Origin: DHVE2 group archaeon
Lineage (GTDB): Archaea > Thermoplasmatota > Thermoplasmata > Thermoplasmatales > Aciduliprofundaceae
DNA length: 63,228 bases
Direction of reading: 5' to 3'
Assembly: GCA_026993785.1 (NCBI GenBank)
Contig: JALWRZ010000008.1
Location: forward strand, 1 to 63,228
Made by a program: the position numbers and the translations under genes. The notes beneath the pieces were generated by a model. It had not been told where the DNA came from and ran no database searches. It worked only from the letters and a program-made list of their open reading frames with translations. Positions 41,660 through 50,683 of this stretch are shown piece by piece; position 1 is the first letter of the stretch, and each line of letters starts with the position of its first letter.

Positions 41660-44181
41660 CAATTAATCCCTCCTCCGATATTGTAGAGGCCCTCAGAAAG
41701 CTCTTGCAACGCCTCTTGTAATTTATCAATGCCACCAAATGCGTTTATTATCTCTTGGAGCCTCCCTATCCTCTTCATATCTGGGGTGTCCAGTGCCTCT
41801 GGAGTTATCTCGTCAATTCCACCAACCCTGTATTTCTCAATAAGATTCAAAAGTACCTCTTTGGCCACCTCATTAAATGAGTTTATTATCTCCTGCTTCT
41901 TCATCATTAACATCTGGGCTCTATCATCCCTACTCAATATAGGAGCATCAAATGCTATGTGTGCAAGGATATCAAATGTGTCTGCATCTGGCCTATCTAG
42001 GAGTCTTGCTATTAACTCAGGGTTCACACTCTTTAATTTTAGCTCCTTTAAGAATCTCTCCCTACTCTCCCTATTAATCCAGATCTTCCTCAAATCATCA
42101 AGGGTGAGTACCTTTGCTTTTACATTCTCCCTTGCATATTCTATATACTTCGCTTTATTCAGCTTCTTCCCTTCAACTTCTATATATATCTCCTCCTCAA
42201 TGTAAACATTTATTCCCTCTACAACTACTTTTCCTTCCTTTGGTTTCTTCTTTTTGAGTTCAATCACTACAGATATCTTATCGTCAGAAGGTGTGGTTTC
42301 CACAGTAACCGTTCTCGGCTTGTAATTCTTAGCCTCAACCTTTACCTTAACTGGTGTTCGTGGAAGTTTGCTTACTCTAAATTCACCATTATCATCTGTC
42401 TTAGCGGGAACTATTGAATTTACACCTATTTGAACGGTAATTCTGGCATTTGGAATGCCCCTTCCATTTTCCTCATCCACAACTTTTCCACGAACAAAGT
42501 AATCATAGGGCCCTTCAGGGAGTGCTGGAGGCTCCACTTCAGGAGGCAAATCCCATGGGTCAAGAAGTCTAGTGGCATCTACAAAATCAATTATTCTGAA
42601 ATAGAATTTATCCGCATCTTCACTTACTCTACTTCCTCTACCCATAATCTGTTTAAAAAGAACTTTGGATGCAATGGGTTTCATAAAGACAATATTTTTA
42701 ACAGGAGGGATATCTACGCCAGTACTCAATAAATCTACGGTGACCGCAATAACTGGTGTTTGAGATTCTGCATCTGCCATCTTATCTATGAGCTCCTTAA
42801 CATTTGGCTCTTCGTCAACTATTCTCACAACATAATCGTCGGCATCAATGCCCGTGCTCATAACCTCAGGAGCAAGCTCATTCTGAAGAATCTTAACAAC
42901 CTCTAATGCGTGTTCTTTAGTCACACAAAACACTATAGTCTTTTCCATTGGTCCGTAAGTCCTTAATATTTCGGCAAGTTTCTTTGTCATAGTCTCTGTC
43001 CTATCAGGAAGAATGATCTTCTTTTCAAACTCACCTACTGTGTAAAATTCTTTAGGTTTTACATCCTCTGGCACTTTAATTATGGCGCCCTCGCTAGCCA
43101 CTTCTCCTAATATAATCCCTCCTTTCTTATCAACATTCATATAAATTTTGTGAATTTTGTATGGTGCTAGGAATCCATCTTCAATACCCTGTCCCAAGCT
43201 ATAAACATATACCGGCTCTCCAAAATAAGCATAGGTATCTATGTTATCATCTCTCTTCGGTGTTGCAGTCATGCCAAAGTGTACCGCTCCAGAGAAATAA
43301 TCCAATATCTCTTTCCAGTAACCATATCCAGAACGATGACACTCGTCAATAATAATTATATCAAAGAAATCGGGTGGATAGTTTCTATAGAGTCTTTTTC
43401 CATCTTTCTCTGAATAAAGCGTCTGGTATGTGGCAAAATAAATATCCCTTGTTGTGGGGGTCTTTCCTTCTATAATCATATCTCTCTTATTTCCAAAGGG
43501 CTCAAAGCGGTTATATGCTTGGTCTCTTAGCATTGTTCTATCTGCAATGTAAAGTACCCTCCTTATCTTCTTCGTATGGTAAAGTTTCCACACGACCCAG
43601 AAGGCAACTTCTGTTTTACCTGTACCTGTAGCCATTGTTAGCAATATCCTCTTTTTACCATCAAGAAACGCCTCAATTACTCGCTTCACTGCCGCAATCT
43701 GATAGTACCTTGGTTTTCTTCCCATGACAACTTTAAAGGGATGAACTAAGGGATTATTCTCCTTATCTAATGGCACCACTCTCCCAAATTTCCAGATAGA
43801 GTACCTTTCCCATAGCTCTTGTGGTGATGGAAATCTCTCCAGCGTTGTTTGTCTCTTCGTTATAAAATCATACTCCTCTATTTTATGACCGTTGGTAGAA
43901 TAGGCAAATGGAACATTCAACATCTGAGCATATCTTTTAGCCTGCTGCAATCCCGCAGCATGATGATGACTCTCATCTTTTGCCTCTACAACGGCTATTG
44001 GAAAATTATTCTCCAGGAAAAGTATATAATCTGGCTTTAAGGCACCTTTTCTATTCCCATAATCATCAATTATTTTCCCTTGTGTAATGGGTAACTCTCT
44101 ACCTATTTTATTCTCTCTCCATCCAGCTTCATATAACTTTGGATTTATGAGTTTCGCACGGGTATCCGCTTCATTCAACAT
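41659..44181 (-). CDS. hsdR: Type I restriction enzyme motor/nuclease subunit with an inserted beta-sandwich
   Basis: An 840-residue HsdR. The N-terminal PD-(D/E)XK nuclease has D51 and E66-x-K68 (PIAVVEAKDE). The helicase motor has Walker A ATGTGKTE (184-191), DECHR (289-293), TATPKRDD and QIMGRGSRVSED (motif VI). At about 562-643 an extra domain is present: VRGKVVDEENGRGIPNARITV ... TDDNGEFRVSKLP ... VEAKNYKP ... VVIELKKK, the pattern of carboxypeptidase-regulatory-like (CarboxypepD_reg) beta-sandwiches. An EcoEI-type C-terminal region then follows (about 650-840). GGTGAG precedes the ATG. It is the first gene of a five-gene operon. The upstream gap (44182-44435) shows only promoter-like AT-rich sequence. 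Confidence 0.93.
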   Translation of the reverse strand: MLNEADTRAKLINPKLYEAGWRENKIGRELPITQGKIIDDYGNRKGALKPDYILFLENNFPIAVVEAKDESHHHAAGLQQAKRYAQMLNVPFAYSTNGHKIEEYDFITKRQTTLERFPSPQELWERYSIWKFGRVVPLDKENNPLVHPFKVVMGRKPRYYQIAAVKRVIEAFLDGKKRILLTMATGTGKTEVAFWVVWKLYHTKKIRRVLYIADRTMLRDQAYNRFEPFGNKRDMIIEGKTPTTRDIYFATYQTLYSEKDGKRLYRNYPPDFFDIIIIDECHRSGYGYWKEILDYFSGAVHFGMTATPKRDDNIDTYAYFGEPVYVYSLGQGIEDGFLAPYKIHKIYMNVDKKGGIILGEVASEGAIIKVPEDVKPKEFYTVGEFEKKIILPDRTETMTKKLAEILRTYGPMEKTIVFCVTKEHALEVVKILQNELAPEVMSTGIDADDYVVRIVDEEPNVKELIDKMADAESQTPVIAVTVDLLSTGVDIPPVKNIVFMKPIASKVLFKQIMGRGSRVSEDADKFYFRIIDFVDATRLLDPWDLPPEVEPPALPEGPYDYFVRGKVVDEENGRGIPNARITVQIGVNSIVPAKTDDNGEFRVSKLPRTPVKVKVEAKNYKPRTVTVETTPSDDKISVVIELKKKKPKEGKVVVEGINVYIEEEIYIEVEGKKLNKAKYIEYARENVKAKVLTLDDLRKIWINRESRERFLKELKLKSVNPELIARLLDRPDADTFDILAHIAFDAPILSRDDRAQMLMMKKQEIINSFNEVAKEVLLNLIEKYRVGGIDEITPEALDTPDMKRIGRLQEIINAFGGIDKLQEALQELSEGLYNIGGGIN

Positions 44182-44435
44182 AGCCTCACCTTAACCAAGT
44201 AGTGGAATTTAATATAATTATGATATTTAAAATGTTTTCCGAAATGAGATCCCATTTAAAAATCAAGTTAGATGGGGTTTTTATTCCTTACCTCAAGTCC
44301 ATCCAGAAATCCTTGAACTTTCTAGGTTATGTCTCCTTTTTCCCCTTATCTGGATATAAATTTATTAGAGAAGAAAAAAGGACTTGATAGATAACCCTGA
44401 AAAATATTAATAAGAGAGAACTCGCTATCTCTCTT

Positions 44436-45491
44436 ATGAGATGGAGCCTAAGATGCCGGAGCTGCGGTAGAGAGTATAGAGATTTCAGGCTAAGATGCGA
44501 TTGTGGTGGGATTTTGGATGTGCATACTACGCTTGAAAGAGACCTGGCCTCGCTTATCGATTCACGATATACGGATATTCGCCGTTATCTAAACCTGCTC
44601 CCCATTGATGAGCATGAGCTTCCCAGGCTCACACTTCCCATCACGCCCCTGGTGCATCGAAGCTATCGCGAGCGTGATCTATTTTTCAAGCTCGACTATC
44701 TCATGCCCTCAGGCTCGTTCAAGGACCGTGGCACATATGTCACGGTGTCCAGGCTCAAAGCTGAAGGAATAGATGAGGTGGTTATAGACTCTTCGGGCAA
44801 TGCTGCCATAAGCTTTGCACTGTTTGGAAGGAGCGAGAATCTCAAGGTCCATCTTTTCATACCTCATTATACCAGCGAGGGAAAGAAGAGGCTCCTACGC
44901 ACCTTAGAGGCAGAGATACACGAGATACAGGGAACCAGGATGGATACCCACAAGGCTGCGGAAGAATATGGTCACGGAGTATATGCATCGCACTGGCTAA
45001 ACCCCTACTTTATAGAGGGCACAAAACTCATAGCCTATGAGAGCTATGAAGTAGCTGGCGATATGGATTATGCCATAGTTCCCGTGGGCAGCGGAGGCAT
45101 TTTCCTCGGAATCTATAAAGGCTTTAAAGAGCTTAATAAGCTGACAGATGCCAAGCTCCCAAGAATGATAGCGGTACAGGCTAAGGGCTATGAGGCTCTA
45201 TGCAAAAAGAGCACAGAGAAGGCAACGCTTCCCGAGGGCATATTCATACCCGAGCCGCCGAGAAAGGAGGAGCTATTAGATGCGATTCACGAAACTCATG
45301 GGGCATGCATCTCTGTAGGTGACCCTGAGGTAAGAGATGCGCTGCACAAGCTCATCTCCATGGGCTTCCTTGTAGAACCCACCTCTGCGACGGTTCTGGC
45401 AGCATTAGATAAGCTTATCGATGAAGAAAAGATAGAAAAAGGAGCGAGAGTGCTGCTCCCGCTCACAGGCTCGGGACTGAAGAATGCATAA
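44436..45491 (+). CDS. thrC: Threonine synthase-like PLP enzyme
   Basis: A 351-residue fold-type II PLP enzyme. The N terminus has a zinc-ribbon-like CRSCGREYRDFRLRCDCGG, as in archaeal threonine synthases. The PLP lysine lies in PSGSFKDRGT (about residue 94), phosphate binding is GSGGIFLG, and DSSGNAAISFA positions the cofactor. It converts O-phosphohomoserine to threonine. The serine near the C terminus is in PLTGSGLKN. A TATA-like AAAATATTAATAAG at about 44401-44414 lies 22-35 bases before the ATG. It marks the return to core-genome composition after the island. Cysteate synthase-like relatives remain an alternative. Confidence 0.85.
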   Translation: MRWSLRCRSCGREYRDFRLRCDCGGILDVHTTLERDLASLIDSRYTDIRRYLNLLPIDEHELPRLTLPITPLVHRSYRERDLFFKLDYLMPSGSFKDRGTYVTVSRLKAEGIDEVVIDSSGNAAISFALFGRSENLKVHLFIPHYTSEGKKRLLRTLEAEIHEIQGTRMDTHKAAEEYGHGVYASHWLNPYFIEGTKLIAYESYEVAGDMDYAIVPVGSGGIFLGIYKGFKELNKLTDAKLPRMIAVQAKGYEALCKKSTEKATLPEGIFIPEPPRKEELLDAIHETHGACISVGDPEVRDALHKLISMGFLVEPTSATVLAALDKLIDEEKIEKGARVLLPLTGSGLKNA

Positions 45492-45549
45492 ATTATCCAA
45501 AGAGGTTCAAAAAATTTTAAGAAGAAAGAAACAATCTCCATAAACTCAG

Positions 45550-46752
45550 ATGACACTTTCCTTGGCACATGGATTCACCTCGGGACAGGGAAGCATCTAC
45601 ATAACTGTAGCTCTGATTATGCTGTTAGGCCTCATTTTTGGGTACCTGTTCAAGAAGGTTCGCCTCACCGAGGTTCTTGCATATCTATTTGCCGGGCTCC
45701 TCGTCTCGATCATGGGCTTTAAAGCCACATCTTCATTTTTCAACATTACCACGGGAGTGACCCTGGCGCTGGTTGGCTATATAGTCGGGCTCAGCTTCTC
45801 TTACACGTTCCTTAAGAGGATGGGCAAGAAGGTTCTGATCATCCTTGTTGTCGAAGTGCTTGTAACCTCATTCGTCGTGCTTCTTTTCATCTACGCCTTC
45901 ACGGGAGACCTTGCACTTGCAGTGCTGCTCGCATCGCTCGCACCTGCAACTGCGCCTGCAGGCACCATCGCCGTGTTTCGCTCTCTATCTTCGCACGGCA
46001 TACTCACCGATGTGGCCACTGCTGTGGTGGGCCTGGACGATGCTGCCGGCATAATCATGTACGTAGTGGGCATAATCTGGACCAAGAGCCTGCTGGGATA
46101 CCAGGTAACCATAGAAGCTTCAGTATTGCACGCGCTGTGGGAGATATTTGGCGCGTTTATTTTAGGAGGCAGCCTGGGCCTTGGATTAAGCTATGTGGGC
46201 AAGCGCATAAACTTAACAAGGGACCAGGAGCTGGTTGTGGGCGTGGCCGTAGCGCTGCTTGGCTGGGGCCTAGCTTACGTGATAGGCGTGTCCAACATTC
46301 TCACAACCATGGCTGTAGGCATGACCACCATAAACCTTCACAGAGAGCTGGGGCTGAGCAGCTATAGAGCTATTGATACGATTATGACCCCCGTATACAT
46401 ACTCTTCTTTGGAGCTATAGGCATGGAGATAAATTTCAGTCTCCTAGCGGCTACCTGGGCTGTTGCCATAGTTTATTGCATTGGTAGAACTGTTGGAAAG
46501 ATAACAGGCTGCAGTTTGGGCTCATGGATGGCTAGGGCAGAAGAGAAGCTCAAAAAATATTTGGGCGTTGCCCTTTTGAATCAAGCAGGTGTGGCCGTGG
46601 GATTGGCAGCGCATGCAGCTCAAGAGCTTGGAGGTACTTATCTCGGAGCATTAGTGATAACGCAGATTGCAGTTACCACGGCAATATTTCAGATAGTATC
46701 TCCATTAGGAACCCAGTACGCCGTTAAGAAAGCGGGAGAGGCCTACGCGTGA
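45550..46752 (+). CDS. Na+(K+)/H+ antiporter, CPA2 family (first copy)
   Basis: A 400-residue protein with about 12-13 membrane helices. The CPA family core is seen in LASLAPATAPAGTIAVFRSL and in AVVGLDDAAGIIMYVVGIIW, where DDA matches the conserved ND/DD ion-binding pair. It exchanges sodium or potassium for protons, supporting pH or ion homeostasis. A TATA-like AATTTTAAGAAG lies 25-36 bases before the ATG. The 3' end overlaps the convergent DUF402 gene by 10 bases. It differs clearly from the second antiporter at 58.1 kb. Confidence 0.85.
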   Translation: MTLSLAHGFTSGQGSIYITVALIMLLGLIFGYLFKKVRLTEVLAYLFAGLLVSIMGFKATSSFFNITTGVTLALVGYIVGLSFSYTFLKRMGKKVLIILVVEVLVTSFVVLLFIYAFTGDLALAVLLASLAPATAPAGTIAVFRSLSSHGILTDVATAVVGLDDAAGIIMYVVGIIWTKSLLGYQVTIEASVLHALWEIFGAFILGGSLGLGLSYVGKRINLTRDQELVVGVAVALLGWGLAYVIGVSNILTTMAVGMTTINLHRELGLSSYRAIDTIMTPVYILFFGAIGMEINFSLLAATWAVAIVYCIGRTVGKITGCSLGSWMARAEEKLKKYLGVALLNQAGVAVGLAAHAAQELGGTYLGALVITQIAVTTAIFQIVSPLGTQYAVKKAGEAYA

Positions 46753-47243
46753 TTTAAAGAATATCGATGCACAATATCCGGAGGAAAAGCATGCTCCTCT
46801 ATCCCCTCTATTATCTTTCGCATCGTGCTGCGAGCATCCCTATAGAGCTTCTCATTGATCAAACCTTTCTTAAACGCAGCATCGAGCTCTTCCTCGTCAA
46901 GAACCTTGAATCTTCCGTCGGGAAAGATGAATATATCGATAAAAAGATCGAGCATCTCAATCTTTGTTCCCTCTCTCTTTGTATACGCAAGTACATCTAC
47001 ATAGATCCCGAGATATCTTCCCTGCAAATCGTAGATTTTGAGTATATCGTATTTCTTACCGGGAAAGGCAAAATAGAGCATGGGATATCCATTCTTCAGG
47101 ACCACATCATCTATGCGAAGCTCTCTGCTCATTCCTTCAAGCTTAGAGCGGGCAACGATGACATCTTTCAAATCTGCAATTACTTCATCGTCCCTCTCAA
47201 TATCTCTGCCCGATATTCTTCGATAAACAAGATGCACCTTCAT
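46743..47243 (-). CDS. DUF402 family protein (FAU-1 / nucleoside phosphatase-like)
   Basis: A 166-residue protein with the DUF402 signature: GYPMLYFAFPGKKYDILKIYDLQGRYLGIYVDVLAY, LDLFIDIFIFPDGRFKVLDEEELDAAFKKGLI. Relatives include the C-terminal part of archaeal RNase E/G-like FAU-1 and bacterial nucleoside tri-/diphosphatases. The ATG at 47243 is preferred to 47258 because a TATA element TTTTAATAT at 47269-47277 lies 26-34 bases upstream. The biochemical activity in archaea is uncertain (RNA binding or phosphatase). Confidence 0.78.
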   Translation of the reverse strand: MKVHLVYRRISGRDIERDDEVIADLKDVIVARSKLEGMSRELRIDDVVLKNGYPMLYFAFPGKKYDILKIYDLQGRYLGIYVDVLAYTKREGTKIEMLDLFIDIFIFPDGRFKVLDEEELDAAFKKGLINEKLYRDARSTMRKIIEGIEEHAFPPDIVHRYSLNHA

Positions 47244-47270
47244 ATTCCCCGCAAACATATTTCCGCGATA

Positions 47271-47942
47271 TTAAAATCTTTTTGAGAGATATAGCGAGAA
47301 ATCTTGCAAACTGTTAAACATCAAATCTGGCGTGCCGCTTATCGGAAGTGTGGCACCGTAGCCGCGTCTTCTTATCCATACGGCTGTTATGCCGTAGCTT
47401 TTTGCAGGTCTTATATCGTGGTATATGCTCTGAGCCACGTGGATCCATCGAGATTTGGGAACCTTGAATATGCTGTGTGCAAGCTCAAAAATTTTCAAAG
47501 AAGGCTTATAAGCACCTGCCATCTCTGCCGTTATGATAAAATCGAAATCTACGCCCAAATTCTTCACAGTTTTCTCTATAAGTGCGTTATCAATATTGGA
47601 TATAATTGCGATCTTGCCCTTCTCTTTAATCTTAAGCAATGCGTCTCGCGAATCTGGAAACGGGGGCCAGGAGGGTAGAGAGGATACGAGCACATTCTTC
47701 TCATCTTTACTTAGCTCCACCCCAAAGCTCCTGGCCAGCTTAACTGCTACTTCTCTCAAAATCTCGCGGTAGGGTCTATAGCTGTTCTCAAGCTCCGCCT
47801 CTATTTTAGCGTAGCGGCTCAAAAGCTCCTCGCTGCTCACTTCCATGCCCCTCCTCTTCAGCAGCTTCTCAAATGCGACCGTGATGCCCTCTTCCCAGTC
47901 AATTATGGTGCCGTAGCAGTCAAAGCTTATTATTCGATCCAT
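47271..47942 (-). CDS. HAD-superfamily hydrolase (haloacid dehalogenase type II-like)
   Basis: A 223-residue HAD enzyme. Motif I is SFDCYGTIIDW (about residues 6-16), motif II is IAIISNIDN, motif III Lys is in AGAYKPSLKIFE, and motif IV is HVAQSIYHDIRPAKSYGI. The FDCYGT motif and SxYHD resemble 2-haloacid dehalogenase-like members, but small-molecule phosphatase activity is as likely. A TATA element ATTATTATATG at about 47963-47973 lies 21-31 bases before the ATG. It stands between DUF402 and an MFS carrier, all on the minus strand, with its own promoter. Confidence 0.85.
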   Translation of the reverse strand: MDRIISFDCYGTIIDWEEGITVAFEKLLKRRGMEVSSEELLSRYAKIEAELENSYRPYREILREVAVKLARSFGVELSKDEKNVLVSSLPSWPPFPDSRDALLKIKEKGKIAIISNIDNALIEKTVKNLGVDFDFIITAEMAGAYKPSLKIFELAHSIFKVPKSRWIHVAQSIYHDIRPAKSYGITAVWIRRRGYGATLPISGTPDLMFNSLQDFSLYLSKRF

Positions 47943-47975
47943 GGCTCGAGGATTCTAAACAAAGCATATAATAAT

Positions 47976-49199
47976 TTAGGCGAGCAGCCTGCGCTTCTCT
48001 TTGTAGAGGATATGAAACATGGCCACTCCAAACATGGCAATAAAGCCCATGGAGAGTATCCCCAGCCCGTAAGAATGCGTTGCTCCATAAATGGCGCCTA
48101 TCAGCACGGGCCCTATTACGCCCATCCCGTTGCCCACCCCGTTCATAAGCCCGGTGGCAGAGCCCACCATCTCTCTGGGAACACGAGCCTGGAGAAGTGC
48201 AAAGAACACCGGGGTCATCATGTCGGCAGTGAAGAAGATGAGAAAGAATAGAAGATCTGCAACGAGCCAGGAGCTGGTGTTTATAAGCGCGAGAATGATG
48301 ATGAATAAGGTGCTGAGAGAGAAGCTTGCCACCACCACGCTTTTTCTTCTTCCCGTCACATCGCTTATCCAGGAAGCTACAAATAATCCCAAAAGCCCGC
48401 CAAGATAGGGCAAGGTGGGTGCGTAGGACATCTGCTTTGCAGGCACGCCCACAGCATCCATCAGATATGTGGGAAGCCACATTGCCAGCCCCCACCAGAT
48501 TATGGCTCCTGCACTGTAGCCGGTAAGCACGCCCACAAAGTTTCTGCTGGTGAGCAGCGTGCGAAATAGTGAAGAGGTCTTTAGAGCTCTCTCTTCCTTA
48601 TCGCCTCTAAGGGGAGTTTTTATGTACATTGCTACGAAGGGTGCAAGAACAAATCCTAATAGTCCTGCAAAGTAAAATGCAAAGTTCCAGGACACGCTTA
48701 TAATCAGGGGAGTGAGAAGAAGGGGGGTGAGCACATTTCCCACCGTTGCGCTGCTTAGAAACACAGAGCTTGCCCTGGCACTTTCACGCTCTGAGAACCA
48801 GTATGCCGTCACCTTATTCGCTGAAGGAAATAGAACTCCCTGAGTCAGTCCTAACAGAAATCGAGAGAGTAGAAGCACAGAGTAAAGATAGCCCAGAGCT
48901 CCTGCAAGAAACAGGGTTAGGGACCATGAAATCATGGATATCAATAGCACGTTTCGAGCGCCCCATTTATCTATGAACGGGCTCAAAAATATGTTGGATA
49001 TGCCGTAGCCTACAAGGAATATGCCCAGAAGCACGCCACCAAGGTTTCCAAGCTGCGAGGTATCCCATCCGTAATCTATGGCGATGAACTTAAGAGCTAC
49101 GGATATGCTCATCCTGGCAATATAGCCCACTACGGCTGTGAAGAATAGCGTGGTGAGAATTATCAGCTTCATCCTTGCTGAACTGCGGGATATGCTCAT
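47976..49199 (-). CDS. MFS transporter (anion/sugar-phosphate-like)
   Basis: A 407-residue carrier with 12 predicted helices. The loop 2-3 region reads SPFIDKWGARNVLL and the second-half counterpart is SWISDVTGRRKSVV. The motif FLLGLTQGVLFPSANKVTAYWFSERESARASSVF resembles the anion:cation symporter/phthalate-glucarate group, in which the carrier imports organic anions. The C terminus is LYKEKRRLLA. The ATG at 49199 overlaps the end of a possible short upstream frame. The substrate is unknown. Confidence 0.85.
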   Translation of the reverse strand: MSISRSSARMKLIILTTLFFTAVVGYIARMSISVALKFIAIDYGWDTSQLGNLGGVLLGIFLVGYGISNIFLSPFIDKWGARNVLLISMISWSLTLFLAGALGYLYSVLLLSRFLLGLTQGVLFPSANKVTAYWFSERESARASSVFLSSATVGNVLTPLLLTPLIISVSWNFAFYFAGLLGFVLAPFVAMYIKTPLRGDKEERALKTSSLFRTLLTSRNFVGVLTGYSAGAIIWWGLAMWLPTYLMDAVGVPAKQMSYAPTLPYLGGLLGLFVASWISDVTGRRKSVVVASFSLSTLFIIILALINTSSWLVADLLFFLIFFTADMMTPVFFALLQARVPREMVGSATGLMNGVGNGMGVIGPVLIGAIYGATHSYGLGILSMGFIAMFGVAMFHILYKEKRRLLA

Positions 49200-49399
49200 A
49201 CTCTACTACCTCTCAATCTTGTGAAAGATCTTATCATCTTTTGCAATTTTGAAATCTCACACATAAAATTTTGAGCATTGTTTGCCCTGATATTGCCAGG
49301 CATATCCTGCATGCTTGACAATATGAATAATGTTCTCTTAAATTTTTGCCTCATATTTGCTGTATATCTTTCAAATTTTGGCACGAGGCAAACTCTCAT
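49196..49399 (-). CDS. Doubtful 67-residue frame upstream of the MFS gene
   Basis: An ATG-started frame whose stop overlaps the MFS start (ATGA), as coupled genes do. The product is rich in Met and Arg (ANMRQKFKRTLFILSSM), is not recognised, and the DNA is AT-rich. The overlap is the only support. If not a gene, the 225-base gap 49200-49424 holds only the two divergent promoters. Confidence 0.25.
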   Translation of the reverse strand: MRVCLVPKFERYTANMRQKFKRTLFILSSMQDMPGNIRANNAQNFMCEISKLQKMIRSFTRLRGSRV

Positions 49400-49424
49400 A
49401 TAGTAGAGTTACGGTACAATATCG

Positions 49425-49838
49425 ATGATGAGCATTGAGAGCTTGCCTGAGCGGGGAATCTACGCACTTCTTTTAAGGTATGAAGGCGGAGATATAGAGA
49501 TCGGAGCTCTAGGCAAGCTCCATTTTCCTCCAGGGTACTATGTTTACATAGGCTCTTCCCAGAACAATCTTAGAAAGAGGATTGAGAGGCATATGCGTCG
49601 AGAGAAGAAGCTTAGATGGCACATAGACTATTTTGTGAAGAATGCGAAAATCGTGGATATAGTGGCTGCAGAGCTGTCCAAGCTGTGGGAAGAGAGAATC
49701 GCGCTGGAGCTGCAACAGAGATACGAGTTTATAAAAAATTTCGGAGCTGGAGATTCTTCGGCTCGCTCGCATCTTTTCTATTCCCCTTCTTTAGAGATCT
49801 GGGAGTTTGTAAAGTTGCTGTTGAGAAAGCTTAAATAA
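49425..49838 (+). CDS. DUF123 (GIY-YIG-like) protein
   Basis: A 137-residue protein of the DUF123 family, related to GIY-YIG nucleases. The motif pair is GIYALLL ... YYVYIGSS, followed by NLRKRIERHMRREKKLRWHIDYF, and a later FGAGDSSARSHLFY. In some archaea this domain is fused to endonuclease III, suggesting a repair role; a catalytic Glu as in true GIY-YIG enzymes is not obvious. The TATA-like TCATATAGTAG is 21-31 bases upstream. The PfkB gene follows after 20 bases. Confidence 0.82.
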   Translation: MMSIESLPERGIYALLLRYEGGDIEIGALGKLHFPPGYYVYIGSSQNNLRKRIERHMRREKKLRWHIDYFVKNAKIVDIVAAELSKLWEERIALELQQRYEFIKNFGAGDSSARSHLFYSPSLEIWEFVKLLLRKLK

Positions 49839-49858
49839 TCTCAGGAAATTTTGCATCC

Positions 49859-50683
49859 ATGTTTCTCCTCTATTTCGGACACGTGAACTTCGATACCATT
49901 CTCCGCGTCTCTAGGCTCCCGGGAAAGGGTGAGAGCACTGAAGTTCTCAACATATTTGAGAGAATTGGCGGCACCGCGTACAATGCGTATATGGGCCTCA
50001 GAGCTTTAGGTGTGCCTGTGCACCTATTCACCGTGGTAGGTGAGGATTTTAGCGACAAGCTTGAGGGCTGGGTTATTAAGGGCTCTCGTACTCCCAGATG
50101 CTGGATAGTTAGCGATGGAAAGGAGCAGAGCGCCTTTATGTATCAGGGACTGTGGAAAAATGAGGAAGAGCTGCATATAGATTTCGATGCTCTCGGTGAA
50201 TACGAGTATCTTCATTTCTCCACGGGCAACCCCAAATTCTATCTTAAAGTTGCAAGAGAGGGAAAAAGAAAAGGCGCGAAAATTGCATTTGACCCGTCCC
50301 AGGAGATTCATTACGTATATGATAGACGCATGTTTCGAGAGCTTTTAGATCTTGCAGATCTCTTTTTCTGCAATGAGAGAGAATATGAGAAGGCGGAGGA
50401 ATACGCTTCAGACATACTTTACTCTAAGATAATTGTGAGAACGGAGGGAGATAGAGGCGCTTCTCTTTACCTTCCAGAGGAAGGATGGAAACATTTCCCC
50501 GCAAATAAGGTGGATGTTGTGGATACTACCGGCGCCGGAGATTCTTTCAGAGCGGGGTTCTACGCAGCCCTCTATCATGGTTATTCGATTGAAGATGCAG
50601 TAAAATGCGGTAACAGCATAGCTGCGAAGGTTGTAAGCTCCACGGATACCTATTACACGGGTCCCTGGGATGGCTCATGCTAA
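49859..50683 (+). CDS. PfkB-family sugar/nucleoside kinase
   Basis: A 274-residue ribokinase-family enzyme. The N-terminal signature includes GGTAYNAYMGLRALGVPVHLFTVVGED, where the substrate-binding Gly-Gly is at about residues 37-38. The C-terminal catalytic signature is DTTGAGDSFRAGFYAAL, with the base Asp in GAGD. The family phosphorylates ribose, nucleosides, fructose derivatives or similar. It is slightly shorter than the usual 300 residues. It sits close behind DUF123 and overlaps the convergent Cas4-like gene by nine bases. The substrate is not predictable here. Confidence 0.87.
   Translation: MFLLYFGHVNFDTILRVSRLPGKGESTEVLNIFERIGGTAYNAYMGLRALGVPVHLFTVVGEDFSDKLEGWVIKGSRTPRCWIVSDGKEQSAFMYQGLWKNEEELHIDFDALGEYEYLHFSTGNPKFYLKVAREGKRKGAKIAFDPSQEIHYVYDRRMFRELLDLADLFFCNEREYEKAEEYASDILYSKIIVRTEGDRGASLYLPEEGWKHFPANKVDVVDTTGAGDSFRAGFYAALYHGYSIEDAVKCGNSIAAKVVSSTDTYYTGPWDGSC

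Noticed and set aside
44202-44387. 61-residue plus-strand frame between hsdR and threonine synthase
   Set aside because: No ATG with a ribosome binding site or TATA box at the right distance, AT-rich composition and no recognisable product.
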